Shown: piece after piece, positions 45,828 to 59,470 of the stretch
Layout: every line of letters starts with the position of its first letter
Numbering within the stretch: position 1 is the stretch's first letter
Assembly: GCA_963969365.1 (NCBI GenBank)
Contig: OZ017746.1
Span: 3,844,001-3,908,000 of the forward strand
Origin: Asterochloris sp. CNOR1
Lineage: Eukaryota; Chlorophyta; Trebouxiophyceae; Trebouxiales; Trebouxiaceae
Direction of reading: 5' to 3'
DNA length: 64,000 bases
Translations under genes and position numbers: made by a program
Notes under the pieces: generated by a model
The model's database searches: none
What the model was told of the DNA's origin: nothing
The model's input: only the letters and a program-made list of their open reading frames with translations

Positions 45828-46867
45828 GAGCCTTGAGCTAAGCAACGCCAGCTTCCTACGCAGGCAAGGTGTCATGTGGATGCCATGATCTGCTGGCAGC
45901 TCTGGCCATGCTCCTGTGTCACAGCCATAATTAACCTTCATTTAAGCCCTCCAAACGCTTGTTCCGAGAAACTGCCTTGGCAAGCCTGCTGGCCATCCAG
46001 GTACAAAAAGCGACCCTCCCCAGCCAATGTTCATCACGGGAAGGTCTGCGACCGCCAGCATTGCCCAGCCCCGCCTGATGCCAATCGGAAATCATTGAAA
46101 CTGCCTCCAGCCCCAGCACACCATGCCAGTGAGCAATTGAGCAAAAAGAGGAGCCTGCCTCTCAAGGACAAGAATTGGCATCAAAGCCTACCACGCAGCT
46201 CTCATCCTGCTGAGCTGTCTGCAGACCTGCTGACTGCAGCAAACATCAAGCTAAGTGACCTGCAGGATGGTCTCCCCATGGAGGGACTTCTCAGCCATCT
46301 ACCACACCTGGGGTCGGCATCACAGGCTGAAGGTGGCGCCTCCAGGCCCGTCTTGCGGCAGGACCAGCTGCAGGTTCTGCATGATGTCGACAGTCCCGTA
46401 TTCCTGCACCATGTGCACTGGGAGGATGGCACCCCTCTGGATGCTGACGAGCTCCGTGAGAATGGCGGCCGCAGGTGACCACCAGTGCGGCAGCATGCGT
46501 GTGGCAGCTGGCTGCAGGAACACATCAACGACAACAGCACAGTCTGACCAGATGGCATGCAGCTCTGTTGTCGTTGATGTGTGCAGCTGGCCAGTTGAGA
46601 TCTGATTGGTCCTGTCTGCTGCAGTCTGCGGCACTTCACCACTTGTGTCAACTGGATGCTGCCCTCTCCAATTAGACACCGTGGCGATCTGCTACTGCAG
46701 CACTGCATTCGTGCTGGCGCTGCGCAACATCCCCATGGCACCTGTCACGGGCAGCACTGCTGCCCGGCAACTTTGCTGCCTTTGAAGGGCTCCTCGGTAC
46801 CCTCCTTGATGCCTCCAGGCCCTGCCTGGCTACCTTCTGTCCCTAACCAGCCGCCCATGCCCTGCAG
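45828..46867 (+). other. Divergent upstream region with probable 5' exon of the phosphodiesterase
   Basis: A plus-strand open frame runs to a GTGACC donor at about 46486. Its end looks coding (QLQVLHDVDSPVFLHHVHWE, then DGTPLDADELREN). An acceptor at about 46701 could continue it as STAFVLALRNIPMAPVTG. The frame then fails, so I could not connect it to 46868. Overlapping minus-strand frames are less likely because the nth gene starts at 45827. Confidence 0.4.
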
Positions 46868-49800
46868 TGCCAAGACTGAGACTGTAGAGATCATCACCGT
46901 CCCCATATTTCAGAACGCAATGTGCAAGCAGCAGTTTGGACTCATGCGTACTTCGGCGGATGCCACAGCAAGGGTGAAAGCAATGCCGCTGTCTGCCAGG
47001 GTGCATCGGCGCCAATGGATTGTCAACGTTGTCGCGGTGCGTCGGTGTAGACGTGGCTTGATGGACGCGCTGTTGCAGGCTTTATGAAGCCCCACTCTGC
47101 TTCATCCTGCTGGCTGCCTTGCCTGAGCGAGGCCCAGCTGCTGTTGGTAGAGAAGCTTATGTTGTGGTCAGAACCGCTCCAGGGTGCCTGGTTCCTTTTT
47201 CAGTGATGCGAGGGGAGCCTCCAGACTCGCGCGACTGCACATTTTGTGGCAGCAGGGTGGAGCTTGCCTTCAGCAGCTCTGGCTCGCAGAAGCGCTTCAG
47301 AGGACCCTGATGCCTTCTTTGCCCCTCTCGTGGCATACCGACAGCAGTGTGGTGCTTACATTGGTGTGCTCTGGTCTGCAGGGCACACCTCAGAAGTCAG
47401 TGATGTCCACGGAAATGTTCAGGATAGCCTTCACTGGCGTCCCTGAGCAGCCTTACTACACGTCCCTGCTGCTGAAGGCACGTGCGGCCAGGCAGTGCAG
47501 CCCTGATCTATGTGGTGTTTATCAAAGCACATATATCATGCAGTTCAGACCTGTGCTGGGCAAGGCAAAGGCGCTAACCTGAGTCTGTTGGTGACGCCTT
47601 TCACCCGACTCGCCGTGGCTGCCTGAGCAGCTCCTCGCCAGCTCATGACAGCCTGCTTCCTCAGACGCACCAGAGGAATCTGACTGCTCTGATGCCTCGC
47701 AGGCAGTCTTGGTGCAGCTGAATGCAAACGGCCCGCCAGCATCATGCCTTCTGTTTCAAGTTGGGGCCCAGCTGGGAGCATTGGATGCCAGGCAAGTGGC
47801 CTGCAATACGCTTCAAGTCCTTTTACCTGTCTGTGCAGAGTCCTCAAAAACGGACGCACAGCTTGTTTGTGTCTATTGCAGTGTTGCCATGCCCCGTCAT
47901 GTCAATAGGTGGCTATTCATTCAGCAGCTGCTGCATGTGTGCTTCTGCAGGTTTGCTGCCATGCACCAAGGCAACCCCATCCACACCTTCATGTTTGACA
48001 AGGAGGGCATGCTGCTGAGTGCCAACCCTGCAGCACTGCAGCGGCGTCCATCAGGCAAGCTGGTGCACCTGCACTCACTGCTGAGCACCTCGAGCCCTGC
48101 CACAGCCCACATCCACTCCAGCAGAATTGACTGCAAGGCAAAGACAGTTCACCAAAGCCAAGTTTCCCTGCACCTGCAGTGGACTGCTGCCTCTGCTCCC
48201 TATGATGCTGTGGCAACACCCCTCCATGGAAAGAAAGCTGCTCTAGCTCAAAGCAGCTCCCTGCTGCTTTCTGCAGGGCCGGAGGCAAGGGTCACTCTGC
48301 TTCAGCTGTTTAGAGAGGGGGACTACGGTCTTCCAGAAGCTGAAGCTGCGTACAGGTAGGCTTGCAGCACCTGAAGACCACACCCGACTGACACCAACGC
48401 TGATTTGCCCCGCTTCACCCTGACCCCTCCACTATTGGAGACTGGGGCCGCCTCAACTTACACCAGTGCCACAGTCCACCTGCAGATTGGCTGCCTTCAG
48501 CTTCCACTTCTGCTTGACAGCAGGACTCGGCGCCGAGCTGGTTGGTCATGTGCATGCAGGCAGGCCATGGATGCCCTGTTTCGGCAGCAGGCTGAGTGCC
48601 ACAGGCACGAGCAGCCTCGTAAGAGCAAGAAGCACGGCAAGCGGCGGTTCATCCTGTTCGAGATGTGGCCCCTCACGGTGAGCCCTCCTCCCTGCACGGT
48701 GTCACAACATCAGCTGCCGACTTGGATCCTGAGTTGGCCTCTCATGAGCAAGCTGACACAACACGTCTTCCTTGCGCATTCTGGATGCGCTGCACTGTTG
48801 TATGGCAGCAGCAGGAGCCAGTGCAGTGTCTGCTGCTGCAGCATGATACTGCATGTTTGTGCCAGGAAAACAGATGACCTCCAGCAGTTGCAGTGGCCGG
48901 AGAACTCTGTACACAGGCGGCGTGTGTGGCGCCAACAGGATCCTGGCACATGAAGCATTGCTGTCCTGCGTGTCTTTTCGTGCCCTCTTGTCTCAGCTTC
49001 CATGTGTGGCATCTGCAGGACCCTGTCACAAACAGTCCTGCTGTGCTGGTGGCGTTGTACAGCATCACAACCCAGAAGGACGTGGAGCAGCAGCTGCACA
49101 CGGCACAGGAGGTTCTGCAGCAGTGAGCACCTGCCCCTCACCTGCTCCAAGTCACACATATCTGCAAAGAGCTGGCGCACCTGCTGCACTCATTGCATGC
49201 TATGCATTGAGAGCCACGTATGCAGATGGCGCAGGAGATTCTGCGGCAGTGAGCACCGCAGTGCAACGCATAGCACCATGCACTGCAAGCAGCCGGCCAC
49301 TGTGCAGCGCCCACTTCATGGGCAGTTGCATGTCATGCGTCAAGGACCGCACTGCACTGCTGGGGTACATCGTTGCCCTCAGGATGGTCCCCCTGTCGCT
49401 TGAGCAGATGCCTAGCTGGTGTGCAGTGGCCGTCTGACATCATGCAACAATTTGGCAGCGCATGCTGCCGAATGAACTGTGGCTGACTTGCCTGGCTATG
49501 CCGCTGCAGGCAGAATGAGGAGCTGTCGCAGCAGAAGATGCAGCTGGAGCGAGACAAGGATGAAATTGAGGTTGAAAAGGTGGGTTGAGTGGCGGCTGAT
49601 ACTGAGGCTGAGGGCCTGGATTGCAGAGCCTCAGAGGACTCAAAAAGACCTGCAGAGTCAGCCTACAGTAGCCTTTTGAGACAACTCGAGGAATGCCTGC
49701 AGCTGCGACGGAGGTTAAACAGGTGCAGAGCAGGAGCACATGTTCCATGCTTGCCCTGTCTGCTTTACAATGGCTGCAGCAGCAAGTTGCAGGCATGACG

Positions 49801-52800
49801 GCTGCCTTTCCGGTCAGGGGCTGTGGCTTGCTGCCTGCCAACATGCTGCCAGCCTGAAAGCATGCTGCAGCTGCGGTGCCCAAGCATCTTCAGGTTTATC
49901 TGCAGCAAGGGCCTGTGGCATGCTACCCACCTGGCTTGTTGCAGCTGGATGCCACCAGCGGTCTGGCTGGCCTCCAGGAGCCCTTGATATGCGTATGCTG
50001 CTGACTCACTGCATACATGGCGGGCTAGCATGCACTGGCTTGTGGTACACAGCTGCCCCAAGCAATGTCTGGTTGGGGGGTCCTGGCACAGTCGGCGTGC
50101 TGCGGCATCACTGCCAAGCGATGCAATCTGGCCTCATGTGCCTGCAGGAGACCCTGCTTGAGGAGCGCAACCAGCTGAGTGAACGGCTGGAGGCAGTCAC
50201 GCATGACAAGCTGCTGCCGGCTAACCACATTGACTCAGACACCCCCATCCAGAAAACGCTGAAGCTGCTTCAGACGCTCATTCTGGTAAGCATTTGCTGT
50301 GCTAGGCTGCTCACGATGTACGTGGCCTGGGGGGTACGTGTGCGGCGCTGTTCGCCTGCATCTTGCTCTCATGTCTGTAGTTGGTGGGGCATTGCTGGGT
50401 GCCCAGGTCCGCTGCTCATCCAAAGACTGCGCTGTACTTTGTTTTGCCTTCTCCAGCTCAGAGTAAGTGGAAGGTGCCCTGCGCCAAGGTTAGCACTGCC
50501 TTGTTGTGAGGACTGTGCAACTGATGTCCAGCCCTGCAGCCAATCAGCCCAGCAGCCATCTCCACTGTCAGCCTGGCATGCAGCCCCATCTCTCTATCAT
50601 CCTTGTGATATCATAAACTGGTTCTGTCTGGGCAGCCTGATGGCAGGCTCTCGCAACCTGCTGAGTCTAGTGCATGGCAGCTCTGGCCAGCCAGCACGGC
50701 ACAGATATGAGGCAGTGCCACATCGTTCACAAGTCTCCCCCAGGCCAAGCACCCAGGGCAGTCCTTCTGCCTGCCCCTGACAATGTCTGCCTCAGACAGC
50801 CATGTTGCAGGAAGGGCAGGAAAGGGGGCAGGGAGCAACTTGCCCCAATGCACATCTCTGATGTGCATGCTCTTCTTTTGCTTCCTCTGCACATTGGGGG
50901 TGGGTGTCCATGCCCTAATGAGACCTCCATGCCTCATAATGGTGTGCTGCAGAGGAGCCACACTCGAGGCACGCTCTTGATGTGGGGGCCGCACAAATGC
51001 ATTGCTGTGGTGCCTGCAAGGACGGCAGTGTCATTGTTCAGTGGTGGCTACCAGTGCCTGGCACCTTTAGCATCCCTGAGCAACAGTGGTACCCTGCAGA
51101 TTGGTTCTGTTGCAACACTATTAGATTTGTTCACTACGTGCTGAGGGAGGCGGCCCCCGTACAGAGCCTCCTTCCTGGCAAATTCTGACACTCCTGCCGT
51201 GCAGTGCCTGTGGCCCACTTCCACTGCAACACCTGTACGGTGCTGTGCTCGGCCAATGCACTGCACATTTGTGACAGACGTGTGGTGCTGCGGTGTCTGC
51301 AGGGGGAGTTGCCCCCGATGCAGAGCACCCTGGACCTATTCAACATCATGACCCAGGCAGGCAACAACCTACAGGAGCCGGTGCAGCTGGAGCGGCAGCT
51401 GATGGAGGACACTGAGATGGAGCAGGAGGTTGGGCTGGCTATGGTGCAGCTGCTTAAGGTGAGAAAAGGGCAGAGACCGAACCTCTAGTTGGCGGGGCAA
51501 ACCCACTGCTGGTGACCATGCTGGCATATGTGCAGCTGCAGTGACTGCCTGGACACTTGCTGCTGCATGGCTGGCCCATGGCGCAGCTACTGTGGGGAAC
51601 ACGGCATAGCATTGCTGTGCCGCAGCAAGGGGTCTGCAGGAGCAGTGCTGCTGTACACAGGGACGTAACTTCTCGCAAGCTGTCTGCAGAGTGATTACTC
51701 GCGCTGCTCTGCGACTCTGCAGCGCAGGTTCCCGGAGAACTTTGAAAGCTTGCGGCCCCTCCCTGTCATGCTCAACAGTCTTCGGCCTGCATCTGCACAG
51801 CATGCCTTGCTCGCCTTGCCCTGCAGGGCAGCTTCCAGCGGGGCTCTGCGGAGATGCCGCGCCCGCCGCAGCTGGACACGCCCGAGAGCGATGCGTCCCT
51901 CAGTTTGGAGGGGGTGCGCGCCCGGCGCAACAGCAGCGTGTACAGCGTGGGGGACCAATCCATGCTGGCCAGCGAGTCCTCACTGGACGGGCAGGAGGAT
52001 ATTCCTGCCATGCTCACGCTAGAGGTGGAGCGCCTGCTGGCGGTGAGATGGGGAAGGGGGTGGATAGCATACAGGCAGTGCAGCAGAGATGTCCTTCGGG
52101 AAGTTGAAGCCATGCTGTTGCGGAGGCCCATGCTGTTGCAAGGCCCCTGCAGGAAATGGCCTGCATGCTGGCAGTGAGGCAGCTGGGGTCGGCCCGCACA
52201 AGGGTTCCTGGTCATTGCTTGAATCCGCCAAAGGCCTCTACAGTGCCTTCAGTGCACAGAGGTTGGCCAGCTGCTGGCAGTGGGACAGCAGCGCGCAGGA
52301 GGTCTTAAGATCCCATGAATGTGCCCGCTTGTATGCTGACCAATTTTGCTGCTTGCCACTTGCAGGATGCAGAGCAGCAGTGTTACTTTTGATGTGGTGA
52401 CACCTTGTGGTCGGGACGGCAGACATGTGATTGCATGCGCACAATTGAGATGCTGCCAGGGGGCACTGAGGCATTTTGCATGATGCAGCCCTTGCTGGCC
52501 GCGGCAGAAGACATCCAGCACTGCCCTGATGGCTCCTGCCTGGCCTGGCCGTGAGCCTGATGACCCTGCCGCCTTTTGCCTGCAGGATGCAGAGCAACAA
52601 TGGCAATTTGACATCTTTGCCCTGGTGGACCAGCTGCCCCATACCTGCCTGTCCTTGATGGCTTTCTACCTCCTAAAGCGGACAGGGCTCATTGCCGAGT
52701 TCAGACTGAACGAGCAGAAGCTTTGCAGGTTCCTGCACCGTGTGGAGAACTCCTACCTCAACTGCCCATATCACAATAGGTGGGCCAGAGCTTCCGGGCA

Positions 52801-55800
52801 TAGGCGGGCAAGGTCGGGGTGCTGCTGAGGCCAGAAGGGTTTCATGAGCATGCTGTCTGCCTTTGAGCTTCATTGCTTCACGTGTGATATGCCGATTGCA
52901 GCCGCCCCAAATATGGCAGAAAGGAAAGTGCCTGTGCGCTTCCTTCCAGCTCCCGGTTTTTGCATCATGATGTGGCAGAACAAACTGTGCTGCTGGGTCT
53001 GCTTCCAGCTTGTGGTCATTACCACCTGTGTAGGATGCTTTACTCCTGCTGCCCCTGAATTTGGGAGTGAGGTTTATGTCAAGTCCAGCTTGACCTTGCC
53101 TCCATTGTGGGCACCTGACCCAGCTTTAGCCGCAGCCTCTGCTGTGCATTGCAGCACAGGCATGAGCATTGCTCATGAAGACCATGTAGGCATCAAGAGG
53201 AGGCAATGCAAACGTTTGGGGCTAATGTGCTGTAGACATCCCTATGTGAGGCGTCCTCCAGCCATGTGGGCTGCCCTATTGACAGTTGAGCGTCTGTGCC
53301 TGCAGTGTACACGTCGCCTCTGTCCTACAGATGACTCACATGTTGATGCACCACGGCGGTCTTGTAACCCGCAAAATTGTAAATAAGTTGTCCCTGCTGT
53401 CCAGTTACATTGCTGCTGCTGTCCACGATTTGGAGCACCGAGGTGAGCAGCCATGCTAACATCATTTTGACTGCCAATGCTGCTGCCTTTTGCTGCCATG
53501 CCCATGCTGATGTCTCTGGCAAGAGCTGGCCACTCCATGCTGCCTGGCCCGCACCCTCCACATGGTATAATTCACTCTGGTCCTGCTCCATGGAATATGA
53601 ATCTCGAAGCCCTTCCTTGTCTCCATGCAGGCCTCAGTAACGACTTTTTGATCAAGGTAGCGCCGAAGCAGCCGCCATTCCTGCTTGGCGTCCTGCAGTG
53701 GCTGTTTGGAGCCCATATTCCCCTCTGGCAGGCCTCGCAGATGTGATGAATGGTGAACATGGGTGCCTGCTCTTGCAGTCTCACGACCCTCTTGCCATCA
53801 CATACAACGACCAGAGTCCCTTGGAGAACCACCACTTGGCAGCAGCCTTCAGGCTCATGCAGAAACCCCAATATCGATTTATGGAGGCAAGTGCCTGCCA
53901 TGCAAGGAGCTGGTTGCCTGCAGCTGCACCAGTACGGGCAGCATCTGCAGCCTCCAAAGGCTGCACTGCATTGATTGGACAGACAGCTGACACATGTGGC
54001 ACTAAGCCACAGCAGCTTCCCCAAGGTGGTTGGCTGACTGCCACTCGTCTCAAAGTTCTACACGTCCCAGCAAAGCTCTGGGCAAACTTTTGCAGCTAGG
54101 TATCCGCCAGCCATGGCGCCTGCCCAGACTGTCTCACAGAGGAGCCACTGGCTGGCACCCTTTGTGAGCCAGTACATCACTCCAGAGCTGACAGCCGCAG
54201 CCTGGCCTCCAGCCTGTTGTAGCTCAGAGAGCACCCAACCAACCAGCAAACAGAGAGCATGCTGTCTGACAACCAGGCTGAAGCTGGAATAGCCTGTCGT
54301 GCTGCAGGGTCTATTGCTGAGCCTGCGTGCATACTGCACACTGCCAAAGTGCAAAGCAACCATGGTCCTGCAGCATCTGTCACTTTGACCAACCAACTGT
54401 GGCTCACTGCACTGCTCGCTCCACATTCACTTGAGGATCACCTGATGGCTTTATAGCCTGCAGGTCTGCCCTGTGCCTGGCACAATGAATGGGCTAAAAC
54501 AGCAGCTTGACCACCAGCATGCAGGGCCTGTCCACAAAAATTGTCCAGCTGACTGCCACCCACCTGACAACAAGGCTCTAGTTATCTTGTGCACTATCTC
54601 TACATGCAGGACTGTGCTCTGCCCTCTGCCTGGCAACAGGGTCATGCCCCATGGACAGCTTGGCCCCTGCCTTGCAGGAAATGTCAAAGGATGACCAGCT
54701 GACCCTGCGGGCCAATATCATTGAGCAGGTGTTAGCCACAGATATGAAACGTCACTTCAACATTCTCTCCAGATTCCAGGTGAGCTCCTCAGCAGTACCG
54801 TTGCGTTGACAGTCTCTGGGACTTGCTGCAAGAAAGTATTGCTGGGCAGTGCCAGCCACTGCAATGATGTTTGATTCTGTGTCCTTGGAGCATTCTTGAC
54901 GATCTTTGTGGCAGATTCGCAGATAATGCAGGGCAGCTGTGGCATTGCTGCACCCAGAGGCAGCACCTGTTCGCTGCATGTGCTCTGTATCTGGCTTCAG
55001 TCTCCTCTTGAAGCTTCAGATGGGCTGTTGAGCAACCTTGACCCTGTTTGGGTTCATTGAATCTAGGATTCAAGATTGCAGACGCCTGGTGGCATGCACA
55101 CACCTACACACACTGCAAGCCAGCCAGATCCAGTATCCTGCATCAAGCTGATGCACAGCGCACTGCCCAGATGCTTGTGCTCCACAAGCTGTCATCGCTG
55201 GTGGTCCCTGCAATGCCTATATGTCTGTGGTGCGCATGCTTTGTGTGCTTGGGCAAAACTTGCACAGCACGCTGGCTGCCCAAGTGGCTGGCAGGGCAGT
55301 CCATGCCTCAGGCACGGAGTCAAGCCTGCCACGCCGACTGACATTTTCCTGTCCTGCCATCTAATGTGCAGTCAGCCTTCCACTGGCAGGAGACATCCCC
55401 ACTGAGTACGGCAGGCAGCCTAGCATCTCGCAGCAGCCGCAGCAGCTCAGGGGTGCTGCCAGACAACCTGCACCTGGCAGGGGCTGGCGTCGCGCCGGCA
55501 GGCGGGGGCCAGCGGCGGGCCGCCAGCATCGAGCTGATGCAGCAGAAAGCCGGCATCTGGGACACGCTGAGCCAGGAGGACCGGGGGCTGGCACGGCAGG
55601 TGGGGCTGCACACATGACCCTTGGTAGCTTGCATACAGTTGTGCAGCAGGTGAGGCTGCAGTTGTTGGGAGTGCAAACCCGGTGCACCCTTACCTTCAGA
55701 CGTGGCAATGACTGGGGCAGCTCTTGCTGATACATTTATAGCACAGGGTGTGGTGGCTTACACACATCTTCACACCTGTCCTCCAGGGGGGTTGCTAGTT

Positions 55801-57446
55801 GTAGGGCCCCTGGCATTTTCTGCCGGGGCAGCTCAGCCGGCATCCTGGCATGAGTGCAGCTGTAACCTGACCTGAACTACAAGAACTGAGGCCTGGTATC
55901 ATGGTGTAACAGACACGGCCACTTAGATGACAATGCATGGTTCTGCCGCGACAGGTGGGATTTCTGCAGCCATGCAACTCTTCTGCTTTGTTAAGCTGGT
56001 GTGGAGAAGAGGCTATGGTACAGCTGCAAGTGGACAGCAGCTTGCAGAGTAGCTGCCTGCCTGCCTGGCCAGTTGGCTGGCAAGTGCCCAGGCCAGACCC
56101 TCGGGCAATCACACCGCATGGGAGTTCTTTCAGCAAGTGCGCTGGCAGGCACTGTCACTTTGGGCTCTCTTCTGCCGTCAAGTAGTTATGAGCAGGTTCA
56201 TGGCCAAGCAGCTCCCTCAGACACACTCTGTCCAGGATGTCTGAATGCTGATATGTGAGCGGGCGCTCAGCAGCAGCAGATGGGGCTGCCATGGCCGCTC
56301 TGTCAGAGCCCTGCTGATGATGCAGGCCGAAGCAGCTTTGATGCCTGACACACATTTCCTGGCTGCTGCCTGCAGATCGCCCTCAAATGTGCTGACATTG
56401 GGCACCTGGCAGCCTTGCCGCAGCTGCACAAGCGCTGGGCCTTGCAGCTGGAGGAGGAGTTCTTCTTGCAGGTGAGTGCAGTCTGCAGATGCTACAGCAG
56501 AGCTGCCTAACACAAGCGCCCAGAGCATTGCACATGAACTTCTGACTGGGAGCACTGGCCCAGCAGGCCTAGTGGCCACACCTTCTGTTGGTTTGCTGCT
56601 TGCCCTTGCTCAGCTCCTTGCCAGCCTCATCACTGCTGGCTCCTCTCGTGTGTCTTGTTGGCTGCTCTCAGTCGTGATGCCTGCTGCTCCTGCTCCTGCA
56701 CCTGTGGGTGACGCTGGTTGTGCAGCAAGTCAAGATGGGCCCATGCCAGCGTTGTGGTGTGACGGCGAGGTTGACGGGGCTTTTGTGGCCCCTTCAGAAG
56801 GGCATTGTACAAATGAGATGTGTCTGGAAATCCAGATCCCAGAACTACTCTGCCAGAGACAGGCAAAGGGGACTGCAGGACAGCCTGTGACCTGCTTTCG
56901 CCGCAGCTGCCGCTTGCTGGCCAGCAAGTCACCCAGTATGTGCAAGGACTGGGCTGCAGGGGCCGCCCGTGACCTGCCCTACAACAGCTGCCGTGTAACA
57001 GATGGGTGTTGACCTGTGACTGCAGGGAGACAAGGAGAGGGCTGCAGACATGTCGGTGTCCCCCCTGATGGACCGGCGTCAGAAGGGTGGCATTACTCGG
57101 TCCCAGATTGGGTTCTTCTCCATTGTGGGGATCCCCCTCTTCCGGACGCTGGCAGACGTGTTTGAGGCCACTGCCCCCCTTCTGACAGGAGTCATGGCTA
57201 ACTACAAGGTAGGGGTGTTGCTGGCACTGCTGCTCAGCATGTCTATTGAGTACTGTTGCTCGTTTTGCCTGCTGCCATAGGTGCTCCACTGGCCTCTGGC
57301 TGCCTCCCCGCCGGATGCCTGAAGGTTCAGGCTGGAGCTGGCAAACATATGTTGATGCGACCTGAAACCTGTATGAATACAAACCGTACATGATCTCTTT
57401 GCAGATGTGGGAGCAGGAGGCTGCCAGAGCCAGCAGCAAAACCTGA
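46868..57446 (+). CDS. PAS/coiled-coil cyclic-nucleotide phosphodiesterase
   Basis: Firm exons: 46868-47044, 47665-47791, 47951-48054, 48277-48355, 48560-48677, 49019-49122, 49510-49579, 50148-50285, 51303-51458, 51827-52042, 52586-52779, 53306-53442, 53631-53656, 53779-53886, 54678-54779, 55372-55599, 56376-56471, 57026-57208, 57405-57446. Boundaries at 47079-47582 are ambiguous. An N-terminal PAS-like region (IHTFMFDKEGMLLSANPAAL) leads to a coiled coil (SQQKMQLERDKDEIEVEK). The PDEase_I domain then has PYHN, VHVASV, the metal site HDLEHRGLSN, PLAITYNDQSPLENHHL, VLATDMKRHF, KCADIGHLA, and SPLMDRR with SQIGFF. HRG replaces the usual HPG. A Ser-rich insert of about 75 residues splits the domain. 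It hydrolyses cAMP and/or cGMP. Three introns have GC donors. Confidence 0.92.
49090..49250. repeat. Duplicated donor region in the phosphodiesterase gene
   Basis: GGCACAGGAGGTTCTGCAGCAGTGAGCAC (49102, the 3' end of exon 49019-49122 with its donor) is copied at 49224 as GGCGCAGGAGATTCTGCGGCAGTGAGCAC. The period is about 122 bp. Confidence 0.85.
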
Positions 57447-57983
57447 CCAGCCTGACACAGCACCTCCTTTCTGAGCCCCAGCAAGAACTACATGCACAGG
57501 CACAGTGACTTGTATGTCCAAATGCACACACTGATTTGTACTCTAGCACGGAGTTTCAGTGTCTTTGCTGGTTAGCACTGAGTTTTTATCTTGAATTGAG
57601 TATGACTGTGGCCACCGCTGAACATGGAAGGCAAAATGCCACAGCCAAAAGCGGTCTGCGGGCCTCTGGGCCAGCCCTACTCATCTAATCTGTGCTGCTG
57701 AATAGTGCCAGCAGGTCTGGCAAGGCCACCAATTCGGCCAGGCACCGCGTAGTGCGCTTGAAGGTGAGCAGGGCCAGGCGGGCGCAAGCACGCCTATGCA
57801 ACCCACGCCAGCGGCACTGAGCATTGCTCAGACCTATGCCTTGTAAGGATTCGCCCTGAGCCAGACCTGTTGTCTGGTTCCTCAGCCTTGTACTGCGCGA
57901 AGGGCAAGGAGACAGGTGCGGGAGCATCTGCTGCTGGACCCTGAAAGTGCCAAGTGGGCTTCCCCCTGCAGGCTTTGGGCAGC
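57447..57983. other. Intergenic region, phosphodiesterase to HAPSTR1-like gene
   Basis: No gene was recognised. A TGTAA at 57842-57846 could be the phosphodiesterase poly(A) signal, though it lies nearly 400 nt past the stop. The HAPSTR1-like gene may have a 5' exon here, because its first mapped exon follows an acceptor-like CTGCAG at 57971. Confidence 0.4.
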
Positions 57984-59180
57984 ATGAGCAGCAAGAAGCG
58001 CAAGCAACCAGATGTGGACACTCTGGAGCATGAGCGCACCATGCATGGCAGCTTTGTCTCTGCGGCCAACTCCATCAGTCAGCTGTACACACAGGCCATT
58101 CATCAGCAGAGGCGAGCGCAGATTGAGGGAGCCCGCGCAGCGCTGGTGGGTTCCTTCTGTGCATCTCTGGTGGCAGCTATGCAAAGCACAGCAGGGCAGG
58201 GCAGTCACAGGGGCTTTGTGTTGCCTGGGCCAGTTAAAAACAGCAAATGCCAGGAGGTCTCGTCATGGTGCTCGTCTCGTCAGGTTGCTGCATGTAGCTT
58301 TTGGCTGCACTGGCATCGCAGCGCTGTGTTCCACCATCTGCCCTGTGTGCTCTTGCGTTGTGCAGCACACTTGAGTTGCTGCGAACTCCAGTTCACACAC
58401 GCGGATGCATATTGCTCACGGCAGCGATGGGATCCTGTCCCAGCATGCCCACCCCTTTGGCAGGTACAGACAGAGATGTTGGGCTTGCGCACTGTGCTCT
58501 GATCACTGAAACCCTGCACACTGGAGCTGATCCAGCACTAGTGCACATTGCTCCTTCTGCCACTACTTGTCCAGCAAGTTGATTTATTCCTCTCACCCAT
58601 GCGCTGGTCTGCAGGACCGTCAGGTGGCATGGGTGCTGCAGAACTACAGCCACACCAATACAGTACCAGTCTCAGAGCTGCTGCAGCACCTGCAACAGGA
58701 AGTCCAGGTGGGTCCTCTGCTTCTGAAGCATTGTTTCCCTCTTGTGTCCCTAGCTGTGAGGCTTGCTCAACCCCAGGGCTACATGGCCTGGGCCTGTCTG
58801 TGGAGGCCACCTGCTCTCCTGGTTCACACTGTCATGCCAATGTGTCTGGCTGTGTGTGCAGATCGTCGAGTACAGTGACAAGCAGGCCCCAGCAGTTCAA
58901 CCCCCAGTACCCTATTTTCCAGCAGTGAGTTGTCTCAAGGCTGTCTGTATCAGCACGACACCTGCTCGTGTGCCAACTGCATGGTCAGGTCTGTTCCTCA
59001 TGACCATTCAAGTGACCGTAGTTGTGTCTGCTGCAGGTGCATGTCCCAGGTGACTCTGCCGAAAAGCAGCACACCTTCGGTCCCACACCTGGAGCGCCCC
59101 TCTTTGTCAGCCCAGTCAGGCGGGGCCAGGCCTCTGGCAGCTCCCAGCAGCCCACAATGGCAGGCCTGCACCTTCACTGA
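57984..59180 (+). CDS. HAPSTR1 (C16orf72)-like protein
   Basis: Four exons, 57984-58145, 58615-58707, 58862-58924 and 59037-59180, all phase 0, give 153 residues. After a basic KKRKQP start, the core FVSAANSISQLYTQAIHQQR, then AWVLQNYSHTN and VSELLQHLQQEV, resembles the helical region of HAPSTR1/C16orf72 and of an uncharacterised plant family. The resemblance is the spacing of an AA-x-x-x-x-x-LY helix, a Gly-containing turn, a W-V helix and a final amphipathic helix. Human HAPSTR1 works with the E3 ligase HUWE1 in stress responses, and the algal role is unknown. The C-terminal third (Pro/Gly/Ser-rich, FGPTPGAPLFVSP) is likely disordered. Assignment rests on remembered similarity and is moderate. 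Confidence 0.65.
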
Positions 59181-59470
59181 TCACCACAGCAAGTTGCTCT
59201 GGAGACGGCAGGGGCTCTGACAAATTTGATGTGCCATACCTGCATGTCCTGTTGCTTGTGTAGCGGCGCGTGAGATCACAACATGTTTCATGAAGCCTGC
59301 CATTGTGGGGCATTTCATTCATCACTCTTGCTGTGCAGCAAACCCGCCAGGGGTCAAGGGTCAAATGCTGTCATACCAAGTAGTGGTTGCTGGGAAGCTA
59401 CAAGAAAGGGCTCACGCCATGACCAACTGAAAACAGGCACTCCATGTATTCAGCAGCTTCTTATGCAATC

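Noticed and set aside
46320-46679. Minus-strand frame ILTELVSIQRGAILPVHMVQ
   Set aside because: It looks protein-like but lies upstream of the nth start with no link to any minus-strand gene. The plus-strand frame on the same DNA is more consistent with the phosphodiesterase 5' region.
49740-50780. Plus-strand frame of 346 codons, the longest in the window
   Set aside because: It reads through two introns of the phosphodiesterase. Only its middle covers exon 50148-50285, and the rest is Cys/Ser/His-rich chance sequence.
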